DNA from: CAZJQT01 sp964604415
GTDB taxonomy: Bacteria > Patescibacteriota > Saccharimonadia > Saccharimonadales > CAZJQT01
Length of the DNA: 14,881 nucleotides
Reading direction: 5' to 3'
NCBI GenBank assembly: GCA_964604415.1
Contig: CAZRYT010000014.1
Location: 1-14,881 of the forward strand
In this document: in pieces, positions 12,878 to 14,881 of the stretch
Position numbering within the stretch: the stretch's first letter is position 1
Layout: each line of letters opens with the position of its first letter
The notes under the pieces: generated by a model
Databases searched by the model: none
What the model was told of the DNA's origin: nothing
What the model saw: the letters and a program-made list of their open reading frames with translations, nothing else
Program-made: the position numbers and the translations under genes

Positions 12878-13396
12878 ATGCAGCATATTATCGACCGTCC
12901 TAGATGGGAAGCTGGGCAACGCACTACACGAGAGGATATTCATAATGCTCTAGGTTACCTAGGGTTGGGTGCCGGTAGAACAGATTTGACCAATGTACGC
13001 TTTTTCTTGATTGGTGGCGCAAACCTTGTAATGCGTGGTATACGAGATACTGCGCCCGACATAGATATGCTAGTGAGTGATGATATATTCAGTGGACTTA
13101 GTGCTCATCCTGAAGCCAGAAAGAAGACTCCTCCCTATCCTGCAATAAACCGAGGCGCAAAGAACACTAGTGTTGAAATTGATTATGGTTTACACATGCC
13201 AGTGAGTGCTACAGACCGACTGGGGGATGGTAATTATCCTCTAAGTTTTGAAACTCATAGAGACGAGGTTGAGTTCATAGAAGGCCTACCTTGTTTGCGC
13301 CTACCCCACGTTGTAGCCTCCAAAGTAGCCTTGCATAGACCTCAAGACATAGTCGATATAAGACTGGTAGCAGACTTCTTTGCCTCTAAGGCCTAG
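12878..13396 (+). CDS. AbiEii/MNT-like nucleotidyltransferase fold protein
   Basis: A 172-residue protein with the minimal nucleotidyltransferase pattern: 'FFLIGGANLVMRG' (Gly46-Gly47), then 'APDIDMLV' giving the metal-binding pair Asp61-x-Asp63, a third acid Asp102 in 'VEIDYG', and the late helix 'ASKVALHRPQDIVDIRLVADFF' typical of this group (Lys149, Asp157, Asp160). Such proteins act as toxins in AbiE-type phage defence or as MNT antitoxins that modify a HEPN partner; no HEPN or AbiEi partner is adjacent, so the role is open. The frame begins at 12872, but the 7-nt leaderless rule favours ATG 12878. Single-gene module between junctions 10 and 11. Confidence 0.72.
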   Translation: MQHIIDRPRWEAGQRTTREDIHNALGYLGLGAGRTDLTNVRFFLIGGANLVMRGIRDTAPDIDMLVSDDIFSGLSAHPEARKKTPPYPAINRGAKNTSVEIDYGLHMPVSATDRLGDGNYPLSFETHRDEVEFIEGLPCLRLPHVVASKVALHRPQDIVDIRLVADFFASKA

Positions 13397-13398
13397 AC

Positions 13399-13432
13399 CC
13401 AAATTCCCTCTTTCCTCCCCTGAGCGTATAAT
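13399..13432 (+). promoter_or_regulatory. Junction 11: pyrimidine-type junction and promoter
   Basis: CCAAATTCCCTCTTTCCTCC with the following CCTGAGCG leads to TATAAT (13427-13432). Position +7 is ATA, not ATG; instead CAGGAG (13445-13450) precedes ATG at 13456 by 5 nt. The junction is intact, but the gene placed behind it is a leadered one. Confidence 0.7.
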
Positions 13433-13455
13433 AATTAGTATATTCAGGAGAAAAT

Positions 13456-13917
13456 ATGAAAGCTAGAAATCTATATCTATTAATTGCAAGAGACGTTACT
13501 ACAGATCATGCAGATAACATGAGTTCGATTGTAAAAATTATTGAAAAGTTTCATTCTGCTATTAATAAAACGGAAATGGATAATCAGCGAGCTAAACTAC
13601 CGAAAGGTCAGTTTCTTGCTTTGCCTATCCCCTTTACAATGACTTCTTCGTGGCTGTTTGATAAAAAACTGGAGAAAGATACTTTCCTCACAATTAAAAT
13701 TAACATAATGAGTCCAGATGGTGAAAACTTGGGTGGTCCAGAACAAGAGCATGTAGTTCCGGCAGGCATAGATAGGGTTAACCTAAACTTTAACTCAGAC
13801 GGTATACCTATTATAGATGCTGGCAAATATACACTACACGCTCAGTTGCTATCTAAAGCTGGAAGTCTAATAGCAGAGGCAGAGTATCCATACGAGGTTG
13901 AATTAATTAAATCTTAA
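13456..13917 (+). CDS. Unrecognised 153-aa protein, partner of PIN-like gene (possibly DUF6941-like)
   Basis: The N-terminus 'MKARNLYLLIARDVTTDHADNMSSIVKIIEKF' and the following 'LALPIPFTMTSSWLFDK' suggest the DUF6941-type bacterial family with an immunoglobulin-like beta sandwich. The later 'FLTIKINIMSPDG' and 'AGKYTLHAQLLSKAGSLIAEAEYPYEVEL' read as paired strands. This is a weak pattern match. It has an SD (CAGGAG) 5 nt upstream of ATG. It runs directly into the PIN-like gene (12 nt or less), so the two form an operon. Both are richer in Lys/Asn/Ile and A+T than the rest of the array, which points to a different origin. Confidence 0.7.
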   Translation: MKARNLYLLIARDVTTDHADNMSSIVKIIEKFHSAINKTEMDNQRAKLPKGQFLALPIPFTMTSSWLFDKKLEKDTFLTIKINIMSPDGENLGGPEQEHVVPAGIDRVNLNFNSDGIPIIDAGKYTLHAQLLSKAGSLIAEAEYPYEVELIKS

Positions 13918-13929
13918 TTGTGTGCCTGT

Positions 13930-14424
13930 ATGAAGAGCAAAAAGCCTAAAGAAGGAAAGTCAGGCTCTGGAAACGAGAGAAGCAATGAGAATGTTTTCAT
14001 ATTAATTGATAACGTTACTCCAGGTGTCGCAAAAGCACTTGCAGGTGAAACAGTTTCGTTTTTTACCTATAAAAGTCTTGGCTTGCCCGAAGGAGCAGAT
14101 GATGAAACATTGCTTAAGACATTTAACAAAGTAAGTACTGAGGCAAATAAGATGGGAGTGGTTTTGACTTCTGATAGAGGAAAAACAGATGGTCAAATGC
14201 CACTTATAGCACAAAAATATTCAAAACTTGCGGTAGTTACTAACTCTGTGAAGGGTGCCGATCAACAAATAGCTGCTCACAAAAGACTTCGTAACTTTAG
14301 AAAATTTAAAAACCTAGCTACTTATGTCCAAAAATATAAAAAAGTACATATATCTAAGGAAGGGTCTATTTACAAAGTCGTGTACACTACTGCAAAAAAT
14401 AAAACACGACAAAAGAAGCTTTGA
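13930..14424 (+). CDS. PIN-like (DUF5615/Mut7-C type) domain protein
   Basis: A 164-residue basic protein. After a charged linker (1-20) comes 'VFILIDNVTPGVAKAL' (Asp27), 'YKSLGLPEGADDETLLKTF' (Asp57-58) and 'GVVLTSDRGK' (Asp82): the acid-residue order of DUF5615 PIN-like proteins ('DENvpp..l', 'GasDeeil', 'vlvTnDrd'). PIN-fold proteins are usually Mg-dependent RNases, often toxins. The usual DUF433 antitoxin is not present; the gene is instead coupled to the 13456 protein. The C-terminal third is unusually Lys-rich ('VQKYKKVHISKEG', 'KNKTRQKKL'), perhaps for RNA binding. Start uncertain: TTG at 13918 directly follows the upstream TAA; ATG 13930 is chosen. It ends at TGA facing the rRNA terminator. 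Confidence 0.72.
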   Translation: MKSKKPKEGKSGSGNERSNENVFILIDNVTPGVAKALAGETVSFFTYKSLGLPEGADDETLLKTFNKVSTEANKMGVVLTSDRGKTDGQMPLIAQKYSKLAVVTNSVKGADQQIAAHKRLRNFRKFKNLATYVQKYKKVHISKEGSIYKVVYTTAKNKTRQKKL

Positions 14425-14459
14425 CCGAAGAACTACTGTCTCGAACTCCGAAGTTCTTA

Positions 14460-14489
14460 AAAGATAAAAGGCCCCCGTTAGGAGACCTT
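14460..14489 (-). terminator. Rho-independent terminator of the rRNA operon
   Basis: On the minus strand AAGGTCTCC (14489-14481), loop TAAC, and GGGGGCCTT (14476-14468) form a 9-bp stem with GU pairs, followed by TTATCTT. It lies just after the 5S gene and between it and the convergent PIN-like gene. Confidence 0.8.
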
Positions 14490-14498
14490 CTATATAAT

Positions 14499-14610
14499 TT
14501 GGCACCGTGCTATTTTCCCAGGGGTGAACCCCAAGTATTGTAACCGCTGCGAGACTTAACTGCTGTGTTCGGGATGGGAACAGGTGTTTCCCTCGCGCTG
14601 TGGGCACCAA
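14499..14610 (-). rRNA. rrf: 5S ribosomal RNA
   Basis: The minus strand holds the 5S consensus blocks GTTCCCATCCCGAACACAG and AGTTAAGTCTCGCAGCG. The ends TTGGTGCC (5') and GGTGCCAA (3') pair over 8 bp as helix I, which sets the boundaries at about 112 nt. It is the last gene of an rRNA operon reading right to left, with the terminator directly downstream. Confidence 0.95.
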
Positions 14611-14642
14611 CGTTTGAGGGGCTCGATGCCCCGCAAACGTTG
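14608..14642 (-). other. Hairpin directly upstream of 5S rRNA
   Basis: CAACGTTTG and CAAACGTTG, with inner GGGGC and GCCCC, form a 14-bp stem with one A/G mismatch around a 5-nt loop. It overlaps the first bases of the 5S gene, so it is probably a processing stem for 5S maturation. It is not followed by a T-run and so is not a terminator. Confidence 0.6.
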
Positions 14643-14698
14643 TTCGTGGCTTTCACCACTGTGCCCAAAAAGGTTAAAGGTGCGTTTATATCATGGAT

Positions 14699-14725
14699 GG
14701 TATAGACCGACTATGGTCTTATACC
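14699..14725 (-). other. Hairpin in the 23S-5S spacer
   Basis: GGTATAGACC and GGTCTTATACC pair with one bulge around a 6-nt loop. It lies in the middle of the 244-nt spacer, which contains no tRNA that I can see. Confidence 0.5.
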
Positions 14726-14812
14726 CGCTGTGATATATTACTCTCAAATTTGAAATTGGCAAACGTTTTTTATCAGTGGTAAACACCAATAACTAGTCAA
14801 AATGCACTTTTC

Positions 14813-14846
14813 TACTATGAGCCAAACAAAGGTCTGTCTCATAGTA
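14813..14846 (-). other. Hairpin just after the 23S 3' end
   Basis: TACTATGAG and CTCATAGTA are perfect 9-bp complements separated by 16 nt, beginning about 8 nt after the inferred end of 23S. It may serve in 23S trimming. Confidence 0.5.
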
Positions 14847-14854
14847 CATAAAAA

Positions 14855-14881
14855 GTCAATGGGACTATTAGTACGCTTCGG
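14855..14881 (-). rRNA. rrl: 23S ribosomal RNA, 3' end only
   Basis: The minus strand reads CCGAAGCGTACTAATAGTCC then CATTGAC, matching the bacterial 23S 3' tail (GUACUAAU followed by the terminal helix strand). The gene runs off the right edge; only about 27 nt are present and the exact end is estimated. Confidence 0.75.

Noticed and set aside
7113..13456. Classical integron cassette array with attC sites
   Set aside because: I see no paired RYYYAAC/GTTRRRY boxes and no tyrosine recombinase here. The junctions look like promoters rather than attC, so I report only a cassette-like array.
14314..14610. 98-residue frame on the minus strand beginning MVPTARGKHLFPSRTQQL
   Set aside because: It is a translation of the 5S rRNA gene and its terminator, not a protein gene.
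1..14881. Insertion sequences, tRNAs, CRISPR arrays or prophage structural genes
   Set aside because: No transposase, integrase, terminase, capsid or tRNA-like sequence was recognised. The fibre-like repeats at 3247-6663 belong to an anchored surface protein with a membrane helix.

Overview
The window looks like part of the chromosome of a small-genome Patescibacteria/CPR bacterium, most likely a Candidatus Saccharibacteria relative. This is an inference. It rests on the short, densely packed, mostly hypothetical genes, the many leaderless-looking starts, the N-terminal 'GSHH + single membrane helix + GW' pattern of the 413-residue protein at 1043-2284, and a collagen-like membrane-anchored surface protein. 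Stop codons fit the standard code (TAA, TAG and TGA all end genes).

Layout. 73-1006 (+) is a compact operon of two DUF1801 proteins and a DUF4287 protein. 1043-2284 (+) encodes a membrane-anchored protein with a degenerate M23/LytM-like core. 2291-2787 (-) is a two-gene unit (VOC protein, then a 49-residue zinc-ribbon-like protein). It is divergent from a second VOC gene at 2828-3232 (+). 3247-6663 (-) is one very long reading frame for a surface protein (membrane anchor, coiled coil, collagen repeat, SGNH hydrolase domain, phage-fibre-like GIGT repeats) cut by one in-frame TGA at 5677-5679.

From about 6.8 to 14.4 kb the character changes. There are about a dozen unrelated one- or two-gene modules: a Phd-like antitoxin, an unknown protein plus Nudix hydrolase, an alpha/beta hydrolase, a DHFR-family reductase, two paralogous cysteine-containing small proteins, several unknowns, an AbiEii/MNT-like nucleotidyltransferase, and a PIN-like (DUF5615) protein with a partner. 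Nearly every module is separated from the next by a stereotyped junction lying in the same (+) orientation even beside inverted genes. Junctions carry either the 15-mer CAAGCAATATCTTTT or an AAATTCCCTCTTT-type pyrimidine tract. These are followed by ...GCG-TATAAT exactly 6-7 nt before the ATG, or by GCTTATGCTTGCAT acting as a -35 element. The result resembles a cassette array with a standard junction next to an rRNA operon.

The right end (14460-14881, -) is the 3' end of an rRNA operon: 23S rRNA 3' tail, a hairpin-rich spacer, 5S rRNA and a Rho-independent terminator, converging on the last cassette gene.

Across the window the -10 box is repeatedly 6-8 nt from the start codon, so most first genes of transcription units are probably translated from leaderless mRNAs. 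A minority have a clear Shine-Dalgarno sequence instead.
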